Source: Nocardioides sp. Iso805N (lineage in GTDB: Bacteria > Actinomycetota > Actinomycetes > Propionibacteriales > Nocardioidaceae). Taken from it: 64,000 nucleotides of DNA. The stretch is from NCBI RefSeq assembly GCF_000364605.1, contig NZ_KB822579.1:124001-188000 (forward strand). Reading direction: 5' to 3'. Under the pieces are notes generated by a model. It searched no databases. It saw only the letters and a list, made by a program, of their open reading frames with translations, and was not told where the DNA came from. Positions 23,635 through 33,794 of the stretch are shown here, one piece after another (position 1 is the first letter of the stretch; each line of letters opens with the position of its first letter). The translations under genes were made by a program, and so were the position numbers.

Positions 23635-25392
23635 TCAGAGGTCGAAGACGCCGGCCTCGAGGCGCTTCTTGACGTCCTGGAGGAAGCGGCCTGCGTCGGC
23701 CCCGTCGACCAGGCGGTGGTCGTAGGTCAGCGCGAGGTAGACCATGTGGCGGATAGCGATGGTCTCGCCGAGGTCCGGGTCGTCGATGACGACCGGACGC
23801 TTGACCACGGCACCGGGGCCGAGGATGGCGACCTGCGGCTGGTTGATGATCGGCGTGTCGAAGAGTGCGCCGAACGAGCCGAGGTTGGTGATGGTGAAGG
23901 TGCCGCCGGAGAGCTCGTCCGGGGTGATCTTGTTGGTGCGGGTGCGCTCGGCCACGTCGGCGATCTTCTTCGCCAGGCCGGCGATCGAGAGGTCGCCGGC
24001 GTCCTTGACGACCGGGGTGAGCAGACCGCGCTCGGTGTCGACGGCGAACGCGACGTTCTCGCGGTCGTAGTAGGTCACCTCGCCGGCCTCGGTGTTGAGG
24101 TTGGCGTTGAGCTTCGGGTGGGACTTGAGCGTGTCGATCGCGGCCTTGGCGAAGAACGGCAGGTACGTCAGCTTGACACCCTCGCGTGCCTGGAACGCGG
24201 CCTTGTTGGCCTCGCGCAGGCGAGCGATGTTGGTGACGTCGACCTCCATCACCTGGGTGAGCTGCGCCGAGACGTGCAGCGACTCGGTCATCCGCTCGGC
24301 GATCACCTTGCGCAGGCGGGAGATCTTCTCGGTCGTGCCACGCAGCGGCGAGGCCGCCGGAGCTGCCGGGGTCTTGGCGGCGGGAGCAGCAGGGGCGGCC
24401 GGAGCAGCGGCGGGGGCCTTGGCGGCCTCGGCAGCGGCGAGGACGTCCTCCTTGCGGATGCGACCGCCGACGCCCGAGCCCTGGACGTCGGCCAGGTCGA
24501 CGCCGTGCTGGCTGGCGAGCTTGCGCACGAGCGGCGTCACGTAGCCGCCGGCCTCGATGCTGGTGCTCGGGGCGAGCGGAGCCGAGGTGGCCGGGCTGGT
24601 GGGCGCCGGAGCCGCAGGGGCCTCGGCAACCGGGGCGGGCGCAGCCGGAGCCGGAGCCGGCTCGGCCGGGGCAGCCGGAGCCGGAGCGGGCTCGGCCGCG
24701 GCGGGCGCCGGAGTCGGCTCAGCCGAGGCGGCCGGGGCAGGCGCAGGCTCGGTCGGAGCAGCGGGAGCCGGGGCAGCGGCGGCGTCGCCGACGAGCGCGA
24801 GCTCGGTGCCGACCTCGACCGTCTCGTCCTCGCTGACCTTGATCTCGAGCAGCGTGCCGGCGACGGGGGAGGGGATCTCGGTGTCGACCTTGTCGGTGGA
24901 GACCTCGAGCAGCGGCTCGTCGACGGCGACAGCGTCACCGACCTGCTTGAGCCACCGGGTCACGGTGCCCTCGGTGACCGACTCGCCGAGCGCGGGCAGC
25001 GTCACCGACGTGGCGTTGCCGCCGGCAGCGGGAGCCGGGGCGGCGGGAGCCTCCGGAGCGGCCTGCGCAGGCGCGGCCTCGGCCGCGGGCGCGGCGGGCT
25101 CAGCGGCGGGCTCGGGCTCCGACGGCGCCTCGGGCGCAGCGGCGCCGGCCTCGTCGGCGGCGCCCACCAGCGCCAACACGGCGCCGACCTCCACGGTGTC
25201 GTCCTCGCCGGCCTTGATCTCGAGCAGGGTGCCTGCCACCGGGGACGGGATCTCGGTGTCGACCTTGTCGGTGGAGACCTCGAGCAGCGGCTCGTCGACG
25301 GCCACGGTGTCGCCGACGTTCTTGAGCCAACGGGTGACAGTGCCCTCGGTGACGGATTCGCCGAGTGCCGGGAGGGTGACTTCGGTAGCCAT
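23635..25392 (-). CDS. sucB: 2-oxoacid dehydrogenase E2, dihydrolipoamide acyltransferase
   Basis: E2 core of a 2-oxoglutarate/pyruvate dehydrogenase complex, 585 residues. Domains in order: lipoyl domain 1 ([20 protein letters not shown], lipoylated Lys in [16 protein letters not shown]), a Pro/Ala linker, lipoyl domain 2 with the same STDKVDTEI motif near residue 165, a long Ala/Pro-rich linker, the peripheral-subunit-binding domain ([20 protein letters not shown]), a second linker, and the catalytic domain ending in [16 protein letters not shown] with active-site His and Asp. ATG at 25392 follows GAAGGAAG. The two lipoyl Lys residues are the substrates for LipB/LipA encoded just downstream. 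Mycobacterial DlaT has the same neighbourhood. Confidence 0.95.
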   Translation of the reverse strand: MATEVTLPALGESVTEGTVTRWLKNVGDTVAVDEPLLEVSTDKVDTEIPSPVAGTLLEIKAGEDDTVEVGAVLALVGAADEAGAAAPEAPSEPEPAAEPAAPAAEAAPAQAAPEAPAAPAPAAGGNATSVTLPALGESVTEGTVTRWLKQVGDAVAVDEPLLEVSTDKVDTEIPSPVAGTLLEIKVSEDETVEVGTELALVGDAAAAPAPAAPTEPAPAPAASAEPTPAPAAAEPAPAPAAPAEPAPAPAAPAPVAEAPAAPAPTSPATSAPLAPSTSIEAGGYVTPLVRKLASQHGVDLADVQGSGVGGRIRKEDVLAAAEAAKAPAAAPAAPAAPAAKTPAAPAASPLRGTTEKISRLRKVIAERMTESLHVSAQLTQVMEVDVTNIARLREANKAAFQAREGVKLTYLPFFAKAAIDTLKSHPKLNANLNTEAGEVTYYDRENVAFAVDTERGLLTPVVKDAGDLSIAGLAKKIADVAERTRTNKITPDELSGGTFTITNLGSFGALFDTPIINQPQVAILGPGAVVKRPVVIDDPDLGETIAIRHMVYLALTYDHRLVDGADAGRFLQDVKKRLEAGVFDL

Positions 25393-25549
25393 GGACTTCC
25401 TTCGCTGCGTACTGGTGGTGACCGTACTGGGGACCGTATCGTGTGCCTTCATCTTGGCACCCCGCTCACACGTGTGCAGCACCGGCTGGCCTACCGACTG
25501 GTAACGGAATGTGCCACGTCACACGGCGCTACCGGGCACACTTGCACTC

Positions 25550-25909
25550 ATGGCGTGGTGGGATCGGTGGCGTCGCGGTGGGCGTTGGCGCGCACCAGCG
25601 GCGGATGGGCTCAGGACCGGGTCGACGCGGGTGCGTGCGGCGGACGGTGCGGACGTGGAGCATCTGGAGTCGTTCATCGCGACCCGGCGGGGAGTGGAGG
25701 GCCTGGTCGAACCCCGTACGGCGGTCAGCGACGTCACCCTGCTGCTCGTCGCCCACGACGGTGAGTGGACCCGCCGCAGGGTGCCCTCCGTGCGCTGGGC
25801 CCACGAGTTCTGCAACGACCGGATGGTGCCGTCCTACGACGCGGCGGTGGTGGGCGTGCCCCAGCGGATGCGCGACTACAACAGGCGGCGCAAGCAGGAA
25901 GGCCGCTGA
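25550..25909 (+). CDS. Small conserved actinobacterial protein of unknown function
   Basis: A 119-residue protein starting MAWWDRWRRGGRW. The core VEPRTAVSDVTLLLVAHDGE and WTRRRVPSVRWAHEFCNDRM, and the ending PQRMRDYNRRRKQEGR, resemble a small uncharacterised actinobacterial protein often near sucB and pepA. Highly basic ends suggest nucleic-acid or ribosome contact, but no motif proves it. ATG at 25550 has no clear ribosome-binding site, so the message may be leaderless. It is convergent with pepA, 52 bp apart. Confidence 0.75.
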   Translation: MAWWDRWRRGGRWRAPAADGLRTGSTRVRAADGADVEHLESFIATRRGVEGLVEPRTAVSDVTLLLVAHDGEWTRRRVPSVRWAHEFCNDRMVPSYDAAVVGVPQRMRDYNRRRKQEGR

Positions 25910-25961
25910 CCGTCGTACCTGACGTTCCTGACCGCGACACGCCGAAGGCGTGCGCGCATTG

Positions 25962-27449
25962 TCAGGTGCCCGGAGCGGCGAGGGCGCGCACGTAGTCCAC
26001 GAGGGTCGCTGTCGCGGTTCCGGTGGCCCCGGGGGTGATGTGCCCCGTCGCGCCGCCGCCGTGCCACGAGGGACCGGCGATGTCGAGGTGCGCCCACGGC
26101 AGCCCGCCGGTGAACTCCCGCAGGAAGGCCGCGGCGAACAGCCCGCCGCCCCAGCGGATGAAGTCGAACTGTGCCAGGTCCGCGATCTTCGAGGAACGGA
26201 TCCGCTCATCCATGATCTCGGGCAGCGGCATCGGCCAGGCATCCTCGCCGGAGACCTCGGCCGCGGCGAGGATCGCCTCGACCATCCCGGGCGTGCCCAT
26301 CACGCCGGTGATCTTGTCGCCCAGCGCCGTCACCATGTGCCCGGTGAGGGTGGCGACGTCGACGATCGCGTCGGGGGAGACCTCGGTCGCACGGACCAGG
26401 GCGTCGGCCAGTACGAGCCGTCCCTCGGCGTCGGCGTTGAGCATCTCCGAGGTGGTGCCGCCGTAGTGCGTGATCACGTCGCCGGGCCGCATGGCGGCGC
26501 CCGAGATCATGTTCTCCGCCATCGGGACGAACGCCGAGACGCGCACGGGCAGGCCGAGGCGGGCGATCACCAGGGTCGCCTGTACGACGGAGGCGGCTCC
26601 GTGCATGTCGGTCTTCATGTGGGTCATTGCGCCGCCGGGCTTGATGGTCAGGCCGCCGGTGTCGTAGGTGATCCCCTTGCCGACGAAGGCGACGTGCGCG
26701 ATGGGGTCCTCGGGCTGATAGCTCAGCTCGACCAGGCGCGGAGGGGCGACCGAGGCCGCTCCGACGGCGAGGATGCCGCCGCAGCCGAGCTCTGCGAGCT
26801 GCTGCTCGTCGTACACGGTGGCCGACACCCCGGGGACCTCGGCCGCAGCGGCGACCACGGCGTCGGCGAACACGGGCGGGGTCAGGTCGGCGGCAGGGGT
26901 GTTCACCCAGTCGCGGACCGTGCCGACCGCCGCGGCGAGCACCTGAGCCTGCTCGAAGGCCGAGACCGCCTCGGCCTGCCGGGCGATGGGGGAGAGGAGG
27001 ATGACGTCGGCCGGGGCCTGGCTCTCGGCACCGCTCTTGTAGACGGTGAAGGCATACCCACCGAGGATGCTCCCCTCGGTCACGCCGCGCACGAGCTCGG
27101 CCGAGTCGGCCGGCAGTGCGATCGCCACCGACGTCACGTTGGGTACGGCGCGGGCCGCGACGCCGGCAGCCCGCCGTACGGCCGCCGCATTCACCGTCGA
27201 CCCGAGGCCGACGAGCACGAGCAGCTGTGCCGCCATCGCCTCACCGGCAGGCAGGCGGGTGACCTCGCCGGCCTTCCCACTGACGCCCAGGGAGGCCAGC
27301 AGCCCGCGGAGCTTGCGACCGTAGGTGTGCGCCACGTCCTCGGCGCCGGCGGCCAGCTCCGGGCCCTTCGCGCCCTGCACGACGCCGACCACGACGGCCT
27401 CGGCACGGGTCTTGGTGGGGCTGGCGGTGCGCAGGCTGTAGGACGTCAC
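25962..27449 (-). CDS. pepA: Leucyl aminopeptidase (M17)
   Basis: Cytoplasmic M17 zinc/manganese aminopeptidase of 495 residues that trims N-terminal residues from peptides. The catalytic domain shows [14 protein letters not shown], the metal/substrate loop [20 protein letters not shown] followed by [10 protein letters not shown] (Lys and Asp ligands), and the signature [15 protein letters not shown] with Asp, Glu and catalytic Arg. GTG at 27449 is chosen because TAGGCT lies 7 nt before it, consistent with a leaderless message; no other start is near. It is divergent from gcvT, their -10 boxes being only about 8 bp apart. Confidence 0.95.
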   Translation of the reverse strand: MTSYSLRTASPTKTRAEAVVVGVVQGAKGPELAAGAEDVAHTYGRKLRGLLASLGVSGKAGEVTRLPAGEAMAAQLLVLVGLGSTVNAAAVRRAAGVAARAVPNVTSVAIALPADSAELVRGVTEGSILGGYAFTVYKSGAESQAPADVILLSPIARQAEAVSAFEQAQVLAAAVGTVRDWVNTPAADLTPPVFADAVVAAAAEVPGVSATVYDEQQLAELGCGGILAVGAASVAPPRLVELSYQPEDPIAHVAFVGKGITYDTGGLTIKPGGAMTHMKTDMHGAASVVQATLVIARLGLPVRVSAFVPMAENMISGAAMRPGDVITHYGGTTSEMLNADAEGRLVLADALVRATEVSPDAIVDVATLTGHMVTALGDKITGVMGTPGMVEAILAAAEVSGEDAWPMPLPEIMDERIRSSKIADLAQFDFIRWGGGLFAAAFLREFTGGLPWAHLDIAGPSWHGGGATGHITPGATGTATATLVDYVRALAAPGT

Positions 27450-27456
27450 GTCCGGC

Positions 27457-27462
27457 AGCCTA
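27457..27462 (-). promoter_or_regulatory. -10 box of leaderless pepA
   Basis: TAGGCT on the minus strand, 7 nt before the GTG at 27449. Confidence 0.6.
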
Positions 27463-27469
27463 CCTACGG

Positions 27470-27475
27470 TAGTTT
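27470..27475 (+). promoter_or_regulatory. -10 box of leaderless gcvT
   Basis: TAGTTT, 7 nt before the ATG at 27483. It faces away from the pepA promoter within the same 33-bp intergenic gap. Confidence 0.5.
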
Positions 27476-27482
27476 CGAGGCC

Positions 27483-28634
27483 ATGTCCGACGCCGATGAA
27501 CTGCTCACCTCACCCCTCCACGACCGTCATGTCGCGCTCGGCGCGAAGTTCGGCGAGTTCGGCGGCTGGTCGATGCCGCTGGAGTACGGCGGTACTCGAG
27601 GCGGGGTCGTCAAGGAGCACGCCGCCGTGCGTGAGGCGGTCGGGATCTTCGACGTCAGCCACCTCGGCAAGGCGAGCGTCAGGGGTGCCGGCGCGGCCGA
27701 GTTCGTGAACGCCACGCTCTCCAACGACCTGCGCCGGATCGCACCGGGCAAGGCCCAGTACACGCTGTGCATCGACGACCTGACAGGCGGCATCGTCGAC
27801 GACCTGATCGCCTACTACAAGGACGACGACAACGTCTTCCTCATACCCAACGCCGCCAACACCGCCGAGGTGGTGCGTCGGTTGGCCGAGGCCGCGCCCG
27901 AAGGTGTGGAGGTGACCAGCCAGCACCGCGACTTCGTCGTGCTCGCTGTGCAGGGACCGAGGTCGGACGAGGTGCTGGCCGGGGTCGGGCTGCCGTCCGG
28001 GCACGATGCGACACCCGTCGACTACATGAGCTTCGTCGAGGCCTCCTTCACCAGCGCGACGGGGGAGACCAGTGACGTGATCGTCTGCCGCACCGGCTAC
28101 ACCGGCGAGCGGGGGTATGAGCTGGTCGCCGCCAACGACGTCGCCATCGCGCTCTGGGACGCACTGGTCGCCGCCGGGGAGGAGGTCGGTCTGGTGCCGT
28201 GCGGTCTCGGTGCGCGCGACACCCTGCGCACCGAGATGGGCTACCCGCTGCACGGCCAGGACATCTCACCGACGATCAACCCGCTCGAGGGCGGCGTCGG
28301 GTGGGCCGTCGGCTGGAAGAAGGACGCGTTCTGGGGCCGTGAGGTGCTGGCACCGATCAAGGCGTCCGGCCCGACCCGTGTGCTGCGCGGCATCCTCGCC
28401 ACCGGGCGCGGCATCCCGCGGCCGCACATGGCGGTGTCGCTGACCCCCGACCTTCTGGTCGGGGAGGTCACCTCCGGTACCTTCAGCCCGACGCTGCGCA
28501 AGGGCATCGGCCTCGCGCTCGTCTCCACGAGCGTCGATCCCGACGCCGAGATCGGCGTCGATGTGCGTGGCCGGCGCGAGGTCTTCCAGCTCACCTCGAC
28601 GCCGTTCGTCCCCTCCCACGTCCGAGAGGCCTGA
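27483..28634 (+). CDS. gcvT: Glycine cleavage system T protein (aminomethyltransferase)
   Basis: Tetrahydrofolate-dependent aminomethyltransferase of the glycine cleavage system, 383 residues. Visible are the N-terminal [20 protein letters not shown] and VFDVSH-type [20 protein letters not shown], the folate-site Asp in [20 protein letters not shown], the [12 protein letters not shown] motif, and [17 protein letters not shown] with the conserved Arg. The C-terminal domain follows ([32 protein letters not shown]). The other glycine-cleavage genes are not in the window. Two small genes follow: an 87-residue protein 2 nt downstream and an amino-acid permease, likely one operon. Confidence 0.96.
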   Translation: MSDADELLTSPLHDRHVALGAKFGEFGGWSMPLEYGGTRGGVVKEHAAVREAVGIFDVSHLGKASVRGAGAAEFVNATLSNDLRRIAPGKAQYTLCIDDLTGGIVDDLIAYYKDDDNVFLIPNAANTAEVVRRLAEAAPEGVEVTSQHRDFVVLAVQGPRSDEVLAGVGLPSGHDATPVDYMSFVEASFTSATGETSDVIVCRTGYTGERGYELVAANDVAIALWDALVAAGEEVGLVPCGLGARDTLRTEMGYPLHGQDISPTINPLEGGVGWAVGWKKDAFWGREVLAPIKASGPTRVLRGILATGRGIPRPHMAVSLTPDLLVGEVTSGTFSPTLRKGIGLALVSTSVDPDAEIGVDVRGRREVFQLTSTPFVPSHVREA

Positions 28635-28636
28635 TC

Positions 28637-28900
28637 GTGTCCCTTCCTGATGTGCCCTCACCCTTCCATCCGCCGACGCCGCCCGAGCACTCGTGGTGGT
28701 GGCGCCTGGAGAACGCATCGGGTGAGGAGGTGAAGGTCAGCGAGGAGTACGCCGGGCAGCGGTTCGCCTCCCAGGGCGATGCCGAGTCCTGGGTCGGGGA
28801 GTTCTGGCACGAGCTCGCCGAGCAGGGCGTGACCGCCGTCGTACTGCTCGAGCACGACCGACAGGTCTACGGGCCCATGTCGCTGAGCGCGGACGGCTGA
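28637..28900 (+). CDS. Uncharacterised 87-residue protein
   Basis: Short acidic protein starting with GTG two bases after the gcvT stop (MSLPDVPSPFHPPTPPEHSW). The middle carries WWRLENASGEEVKVSEEYAG and ESWVGEFWHELAEQGVTAVV, with several Trp and acidic residues. It looks like a small folded alpha/beta protein, and no membrane segment or cofactor motif is present. Its stop overlaps the permease start by one base (TGATG), so it is coupled on both sides. Function unknown. Confidence 0.75.
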   Translation: MSLPDVPSPFHPPTPPEHSWWWRLENASGEEVKVSEEYAGQRFASQGDAESWVGEFWHELAEQGVTAVVLLEHDRQVYGPMSLSADG

Positions 28901-30468
28901 TGTCGACCTCCTTCGACCAGGAGATCCTCGACGAGCAGGACGGCTATCAGAAGAGCCTGGGGCGCCGCCAGGTCCAGATGATCGCGATCGGCGGTGCGAT
29001 CGGCACGGGTCTCTTCCTCGGCTCGGCCGCCAGGCTCAACACCACCGGGCCGGCCCTGCTGATCAGCTACGCGGCCGTCGGCGTGATCGCCTACTTCCTG
29101 ATGCGCGCCCTCGGCGAGCTGGTCCTGCACCGCGCCACGTCGGGTGCGTTCGTCTCCTACACGCGCGAGTTCTACGGCGAGCTCGGCGCCTACGTCACCG
29201 GCTGGATGTACTGGCTGAACTGGGCGCTGACCGGCATCGCCGACCTCTCCGCGGTCGGCCTCTACGTCAAGCACTTCGACAAGAGCATGCCCGCGTGGAT
29301 CACGGTGCTGATCGCGCTCGCCGTCGTACTGGTGGTCAACCTGCTCTCGGCCAAGGCGTTCGGCGAGTTCGAGTTCTGGGCCTCCCTGCTCAAAGTGGGC
29401 GCGATCCTCGCCTTCATCCTGGTGGGCCTGGTCGTGGTCATCGGCGGGCTGCACATCGGCGGCCATCAGGCCGGCTTCGCGAACCTCTGGGACAACCCGG
29501 GCGGTTTCTGGCCCTCGACCGGTGACTTCCACTGGTACGGCCCGATCCTGATCATGTCGAGTGTCGTCTTCGCCTATGCCGCCATCGAGATGGTCGCCGT
29601 CGCCGCCGGTGAGATGCAGGATCCCGACCGTGAGGTCCCGCGTGCGGTGAACGCCGTGGTGCTCCGCATCGGCGTCTTCTACGTCGGCTCGATCCTGCTG
29701 CTGGTCGCGATGCTGCCCACCTCGGACTACAAGTCCGGCACCAGCCCGTTCGTCACGGTCTTCGACAGGCTGGGCTTCGGTGGGATCGGCGACGTGGTGC
29801 AGGCGATCCTGATCGTCGCCGCGATGTCGAGCCTCAACTCCGGGCTCTACTCGACCGGCCGGGTGCTGCGCAGCCTCGGCATGGCCAAGCAGGCGCCGGG
29901 CTTCACGCTGCGGATGAGCGCCAGCGGGGTTCCCTACGCCGGCATCTTGATGACCGCCGTCGTCTATGCGCTGGGTGCGATCCTCAACGCGGTCGCGCCG
30001 GGGTCGGCCTTCGACATCGCGCTGGAGTGCGCCTCGATCGGCGTGCTGGCGACCTGGTCGGCGATCTTCCTGTGCCAGATCAGGCTCAGACAGCTGAGCG
30101 ACCGAGGCGTGATCCCGGCCAGCTCGTTCCAGGCCCCAGGATCGCCGTACACCAGCATCATCGGGTTGATCTTCGTCGGCTTCGTGGTGGTCGGGATGGC
30201 GATCTCGGGCTGGCAGGAGTCGCCCGGCTTCTGGCACAAGACCGACTTCCTGGTGGTGGTGCTCGGCCTGCCGACGATCGTCGTCCTGCTCACCCTCGGC
30301 TGGCTCTACGCCCGGCCCAAGGTGGTGGCCAACACCGGTAACCGGCTCGGCTCCCGCTGGACGCTCGACGGTCCCCGGTACGCCGAGGACGACGGCGCCG
30401 ATGCGCCTGCGGGAGCGAGCGCTCACGGCGCCGCCGGCCAGTCGCGGAACGGCCCGATGCGGCCGTGA
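28900..30468 (+). CDS. Amino-acid permease (APC family, GabP/AnsP-like)
   Basis: A 522-residue secondary transporter with about twelve membrane helices. The first helix carries the amino-acid-transporter signature QMIAIGGAIGTGLFLGSAAR, followed by YAAVGVIAYFLMRALGELVL and a YTREFYGELGAYVTGWMYWL helix. FAYAAIEMVAVAAGEMQDPD marks helix 6 and the conserved acidic loop, and SSLNSGLYSTGRVLRSLGMA helix 8. The cytoplasmic C-terminal tail is Ala/Gly-rich. This AAT-type architecture is used for GABA, Asn, Pro or aromatic amino acids in symport with protons; the exact substrate is not readable. Overlap with the small upstream gene ties it to gcvT. Confidence 0.9.
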   Translation: MSTSFDQEILDEQDGYQKSLGRRQVQMIAIGGAIGTGLFLGSAARLNTTGPALLISYAAVGVIAYFLMRALGELVLHRATSGAFVSYTREFYGELGAYVTGWMYWLNWALTGIADLSAVGLYVKHFDKSMPAWITVLIALAVVLVVNLLSAKAFGEFEFWASLLKVGAILAFILVGLVVVIGGLHIGGHQAGFANLWDNPGGFWPSTGDFHWYGPILIMSSVVFAYAAIEMVAVAAGEMQDPDREVPRAVNAVVLRIGVFYVGSILLLVAMLPTSDYKSGTSPFVTVFDRLGFGGIGDVVQAILIVAAMSSLNSGLYSTGRVLRSLGMAKQAPGFTLRMSASGVPYAGILMTAVVYALGAILNAVAPGSAFDIALECASIGVLATWSAIFLCQIRLRQLSDRGVIPASSFQAPGSPYTSIIGLIFVGFVVVGMAISGWQESPGFWHKTDFLVVVLGLPTIVVLLTLGWLYARPKVVANTGNRLGSRWTLDGPRYAEDDGADAPAGASAHGAAGQSRNGPMRP

Positions 30469-30528
30469 CGCCTGGGGCTGAGGGGCCGTCGGTTACCGGT
30501 GGGTTAGCGCCAAGGCTCGAATTCCGTC

Positions 30529-30534
30529 CATAAT
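30529..30534 (+). promoter_or_regulatory. Possible -10 box of the purine permease gene
   Basis: CATAAT, about 77 nt before the ATG at 30611, in a short AT-richer patch. It implies a leader of about 70 nt; no purine-riboswitch core was found in it. Confidence 0.4.
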
Positions 30535-30610
30535 GCGCCCCGTCATGTCTCGCATGCCAGATCGGGCGGCGCGACGTGCCGTCCCCGCACAGTCTTGACT
30601 AGGACTCTTC

Positions 30611-31963
30611 ATGGATCGCTTCTTCCGCATCAGCGAGCGCGGCAGCACTGTTCGCACCGAGATCCTCGGTGGTCTCGTCACGTTCGCGACGATGGCCTAC
30701 ATCGTCGCCCTGAACCCCGCCATCCTCGGCGGGGTGAAGGACGCCGCCGGCCTGACCCTCGACCAGACCCAGCTCGTCACCGTCACCGCGCTCGTCGCCG
30801 CCGTGATGACGATCGCGATGGGCCTGTTCGCCAACGTGCCGATGGCACTGGCGGCGGGCCTCGGCGTCAACGCCTTCGTGGCCTACACCCTGGTCGCCGG
30901 CCGCGGCCTGAGCTGGGCCGACGCCATGGGCGTGATTGTGATCGAGGGTGTCGTCATGCTCGTGCTGGTCCTGGTGGGACTGCGCGAGGCGATCATGAAC
31001 GCCATCCCCGACGCCCTCAAGCGCGCCATCGGCGCCGGTATCGGCCTGTTCATCGCGCTGATCGGCTTCGTCGACGGCGGCATCGTGATCCACCCGGAGG
31101 GCGGCGGCACCGTCGTCGCGCTGAGCGACCACTTCCGCAGCTGGAACACGCTCGTCTTCGCCGTCACCCTGCTCGTGGTCGCCATCTTGATGGCTCGCAA
31201 GATCCCGGGCGCCCTGCTGATCGGCATCGTCGTCGGCACGGTGGTCGCGCTCATCGTCAACGGCGCTGCCGACGGCACCCCTGTCGCCGGTGCGACCTGG
31301 CCGCACAAGGTCTTCGCCACGCCCGACTTCCACCTCGTCGGCGACGCCCGCTTCCACGTCTTCGACGTGCTCGGCTGGGGCGCCGCGATCGGTCTGATCC
31401 TGACCGTCCTGATGGCGAACTTCTTCGACGCCATGGGCACCGCGCTGGCCATCGGCCGCGAGGCCGACCTGGTCGACGAGGACGGTCGCCTGCCGCAGAT
31501 GCGCAACGTCCTGATCGTCGAGTCGGTCGGCGCGATCGCCGGTGGTGCGGCCTCGGCGTCCTCGAACACCATCTTCGTGGAGAGCACCGCCGGCGCCGCC
31601 CAGGGCGCCAAGACCGGCCTGGCGAACATCGTGACCGGCGGGCTCTTCCTGCTCGCGATGTTCCTCTCGCCGATCGTCGGCATCATCCCGTCCTCGGCCA
31701 CCGGCCCGGCGCTGGTGATCGTCGGTGCGCTGATGATCAGCCAGGTCGCGGGCATCGACTGGCAGGACATGGGCGTGGCGGTGCCGGCCTTCGTCACCAT
31801 CACGCTGATGCCGTTCACCTACTCGATCGCGAACGGCGTCGGTGCCGGCATCGTCACCTTCGTGCTGATCGCGCTGGGTCGTGGCAAGTGGCGTGAGGTC
31901 CACCCGCTGCTCGCCGTGGTGGGTGCCTTCTTCGTCTGGTACTTCCTGCGCGGCGTCGTCTGA
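30611..31963 (+). CDS. NCS2 purine permease (hypoxanthine/guanine type)
   Basis: A 450-residue nucleobase transporter of the AzgA/PbuG branch of NCS2. It begins with MDRFFRISERGSTVRTEILG and GGLVTFATMAYIVALNPAIL, a hallmark of this branch. Other conserved blocks are LGVNAFVAYTLVAGRGLSWA, RAIGAGIGLFIALIGFVDGG, LMANFFDAMGTALAIGREAD and SSNTIFVESTAGAAQGAKTG, the last with the substrate-site Glu. About 12-14 helices. It imports guanine, hypoxanthine or adenine by proton symport. It appears to be a single-gene unit with its own promoter and ends just before a small GC palindrome at 31984-31997. Confidence 0.93.
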   Translation: MDRFFRISERGSTVRTEILGGLVTFATMAYIVALNPAILGGVKDAAGLTLDQTQLVTVTALVAAVMTIAMGLFANVPMALAAGLGVNAFVAYTLVAGRGLSWADAMGVIVIEGVVMLVLVLVGLREAIMNAIPDALKRAIGAGIGLFIALIGFVDGGIVIHPEGGGTVVALSDHFRSWNTLVFAVTLLVVAILMARKIPGALLIGIVVGTVVALIVNGAADGTPVAGATWPHKVFATPDFHLVGDARFHVFDVLGWGAAIGLILTVLMANFFDAMGTALAIGREADLVDEDGRLPQMRNVLIVESVGAIAGGAASASSNTIFVESTAGAAQGAKTGLANIVTGGLFLLAMFLSPIVGIIPSSATGPALVIVGALMISQVAGIDWQDMGVAVPAFVTITLMPFTYSIANGVGAGIVTFVLIALGRGKWREVHPLLAVVGAFFVWYFLRGVV

Positions 31964-31983
31964 GGTCTCCGTAGCAACACCCG

Positions 31984-31997
31984 GGACCGCGCGGTCC
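31984..31997. terminator. Short GC palindrome after the purine permease
   Basis: GGACCGC directly followed by GCGGTCC, 20 bp after the stop. Stable but without loop spacing or T-tract, so only a weak terminator candidate. Confidence 0.3.
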
Positions 31998-32095
31998 TCA
32001 CCACTCCAGCAGGCGTACGCCGGGAGCGGTGAGGGCCGGGCGGTCTGCTGTCACCAGGCGGGGCTCATGGGCCAGGTCGAGGAGATGTCGAGGGA

Positions 32096-32101
32096 TACCG
32101 T
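32096..32101 (+). promoter_or_regulatory. -10 box of leaderless phzF-like gene
   Basis: TACCGT, 6 nt before the ATG at 32108; no ribosome-binding site is present. Confidence 0.45.
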
Positions 32102-32107
32102 CGCCAC

Positions 32108-32938
32108 ATGCGTGCTTTCCGACAGGTCGACGTCTTCTCCTCCGAGCCGCTGCTCGGCAATCCGGTCGCGGTCGTGCACGACGCGCAGGGCCTCAGTGAC
32201 GAGCAGCTGGCGGCGTTCGCCCGTTGGACCAACCTCTCCGAGACGACCTTCCTGCTGCCGCCCACGAGGCCCGAGGCGGACTACCGGCTGCGGATCTTCA
32301 CGCCCGGCGGCGAGCTGCCGTTCGCCGGGCACCCGACCCTCGGCTCGGCACACGCGTGGCTGGAGAACGGCGGAGTCGCTCGCGGGCCGAGGATCGTCCA
32401 GGAGTGCGGAGTCGGCCTGGTCGAGCTGCGTAGGGAGGACGATCAGCTGGCCTTCGCGGCCCCGGATCGGCTGCGCTCCGGTCCGGTCGCCGAAGACGAC
32501 CTCGCACGCATCGCCGACGGTCTCAGGATCGGCCCCGACGAGATCGTCGCTGCCGAGTGGGTCGACAACGGCCCGGGCTGGGTCGCCGTCCTGCTCGCGG
32601 ACGCCGCAGCCGTGCTCTCGATCTGGCCCGACCCCGGCGCGCTCGGCGACCTGGCGGTCGGCGTGGTCGGGATCTATCCGGAGGGGGAGTGCGCCATCGA
32701 GGTGCGTGCCTTCGTCGGCGGGCTCGGGGTCGACGAGGACCCGGTGACCGGCTCGCTGAACGCCAGCGTCGCGCAGTGGCTGACCGGCAACGGGACGCTG
32801 CCCGCGTCGTACGTCGCGAGCCAGGGTACGGCGCTGGGCCGTCGCGGGCGGGTGCACATCTCCACCGACCCCGACGGTGTCATCTGGGTCGGCGGCGACA
32901 CCCGTACGACGATCACAGGCAGCGTCGAGCTGGGCTGA
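32108..32938 (+). CDS. PhzF family isomerase/epimerase-like protein
   Basis: A 276-residue protein with the PhzF fold of two diaminopimelate-epimerase-like halves. It starts MRAFRQVDVFSSEPLLGNPV, with the GNPVAVV motif. The general acid Glu is in RWTNLSETTFLLPP near residue 45. LRIFTPGGELPFAGHPTLGS contains the conserved FAGHPTLG, and GLGVDEDPVTGSLNASVAQW the conserved DPVTGS-N. PhzF catalyses an isomerisation in phenazine biosynthesis, but most family members in bacteria without phenazine genes have unknown metabolic roles, and no phenazine genes are seen here. ATG chosen because a -10 box sits 6 nt before it. Confidence 0.88.
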   Translation: MRAFRQVDVFSSEPLLGNPVAVVHDAQGLSDEQLAAFARWTNLSETTFLLPPTRPEADYRLRIFTPGGELPFAGHPTLGSAHAWLENGGVARGPRIVQECGVGLVELRREDDQLAFAAPDRLRSGPVAEDDLARIADGLRIGPDEIVAAEWVDNGPGWVAVLLADAAAVLSIWPDPGALGDLAVGVVGIYPEGECAIEVRAFVGGLGVDEDPVTGSLNASVAQWLTGNGTLPASYVASQGTALGRRGRVHISTDPDGVIWVGGDTRTTITGSVELG

Positions 32939-32971
32939 GGCGTAGGCGAGCGGGTGAGCGCGCTGCGCGGC

Positions 32972-32977
32972 TAGGCT
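32972..32977 (+). promoter_or_regulatory. -10 box of leaderless thyA
   Basis: TAGGCT, 7 nt before the GTG at 32985, identical to the hexamers before the RDD gene and pepA. Confidence 0.6.
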
Positions 32978-32984
32978 GGCGCCC

Positions 32985-33794
32985 GTGCAGTCCTACCTCG
33001 ACCTCCTGGCCCGGATCCTCGACGAAGGCGTGGAGAAGTCCGACCGCACCGGCACCGGCACGCTCAGCGTCTTCGGGCACCAGACCCGCTACGACCTCTC
33101 GGCCGGGTTCCCGCTGCTGACGACGAAGAAGATCCACACCCGCTCGGTCTTCGGCGAGCTGCTGTGGTTCCTGCGCGGGGACACGAACGTCAAGTGGCTG
33201 CAGGACCGCAACATCACGATCTGGGACGAGTGGGCCGACGAGAACGGCGACCTCGGCCCGGTATACGGTGCGCAGTGGCGCTCCTGGCCGACCCCCGATG
33301 GTCGCCACATCGACCAGCTGCGCGAGGTCATCGACCAAATCGGCACCAACCCCGACTCGCGTCGCCTGGTGGTCTCGGCCTGGAACCCCGCCGACATCCC
33401 CGACATGGCGTTGGCGCCGTGCCACGCGCTCTTCCAGTTCTACGTCAGCCCCCAGGAGGACGGACCCGGCCGGTTGAGCTGCCAGCTCTACCAGCGCAGC
33501 GCCGATGTCTTCCTCGGCGTGCCGTTCAACATCGCCTCCTACGCGCTGCTGACCCACATGGTCGCCCAGGTCGCGGGCCTCGAGGTGGGCGACTTCGTGC
33601 ACACCCTCGGGGACGCCCACCTCTACCTCAACCATCTCGACCAGGCCCGCGAGCAGCTCACCCGGACCCCACGCGAGCTGCCGCGGCTGGTGCTCAACCC
33701 CGACGTGCGCGAGATCGACACCTTCGAGCTCGAGGACATCAGCGTCGAGGGCTACGACCCGCACCCCGCGATCAAGGCACCGATCAGTGTCTGA
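32985..33794 (+). CDS. thyA: Thymidylate synthase
   Basis: Methylates dUMP to dTMP with methylene-tetrahydrofolate. The 269 residues match ThyA: the phosphate-binding loop in [60 protein letters not shown] with the catalytic Cys, and [20 protein letters not shown], followed by [19 protein letters not shown] start with a -10 box 7 nt upstream (leaderless). The dihydrofolate produced by this reaction is recycled by the DHFR encoded in the next, 8-bp-overlapping gene. Confidence 0.97.
   Translation: MQSYLDLLARILDEGVEKSDRTGTGTLSVFGHQTRYDLSAGFPLLTTKKIHTRSVFGELLWFLRGDTNVKWLQDRNITIWDEWADENGDLGPVYGAQWRSWPTPDGRHIDQLREVIDQIGTNPDSRRLVVSAWNPADIPDMALAPCHALFQFYVSPQEDGPGRLSCQLYQRSADVFLGVPFNIASYALLTHMVAQVAGLEVGDFVHTLGDAHLYLNHLDQAREQLTRTPRELPRLVLNPDVREIDTFELEDISVEGYDPHPAIKAPISV

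Noticed and set aside
30469..30610. Purine riboswitch before the NCS2 permease
   Set aside because: No conserved purine-aptamer core or T-rich expression platform was found in the leader.
31998..32107. Possible C-terminal fragment of a PIN-domain toxin on the minus strand (EPRLVTADRPALTAPGVRLL, ending in Glu-Trp-stop)
   Set aside because: The tail is suggestive of PIN proteins but only about 35 codons are readable and no catalytic acid pattern is visible, so it cannot be supported.
32108..32938. Phenazine biosynthesis assignment for the PhzF-like gene
   Set aside because: No other phenazine genes are present and most PhzF homologues have unrelated or unknown roles.
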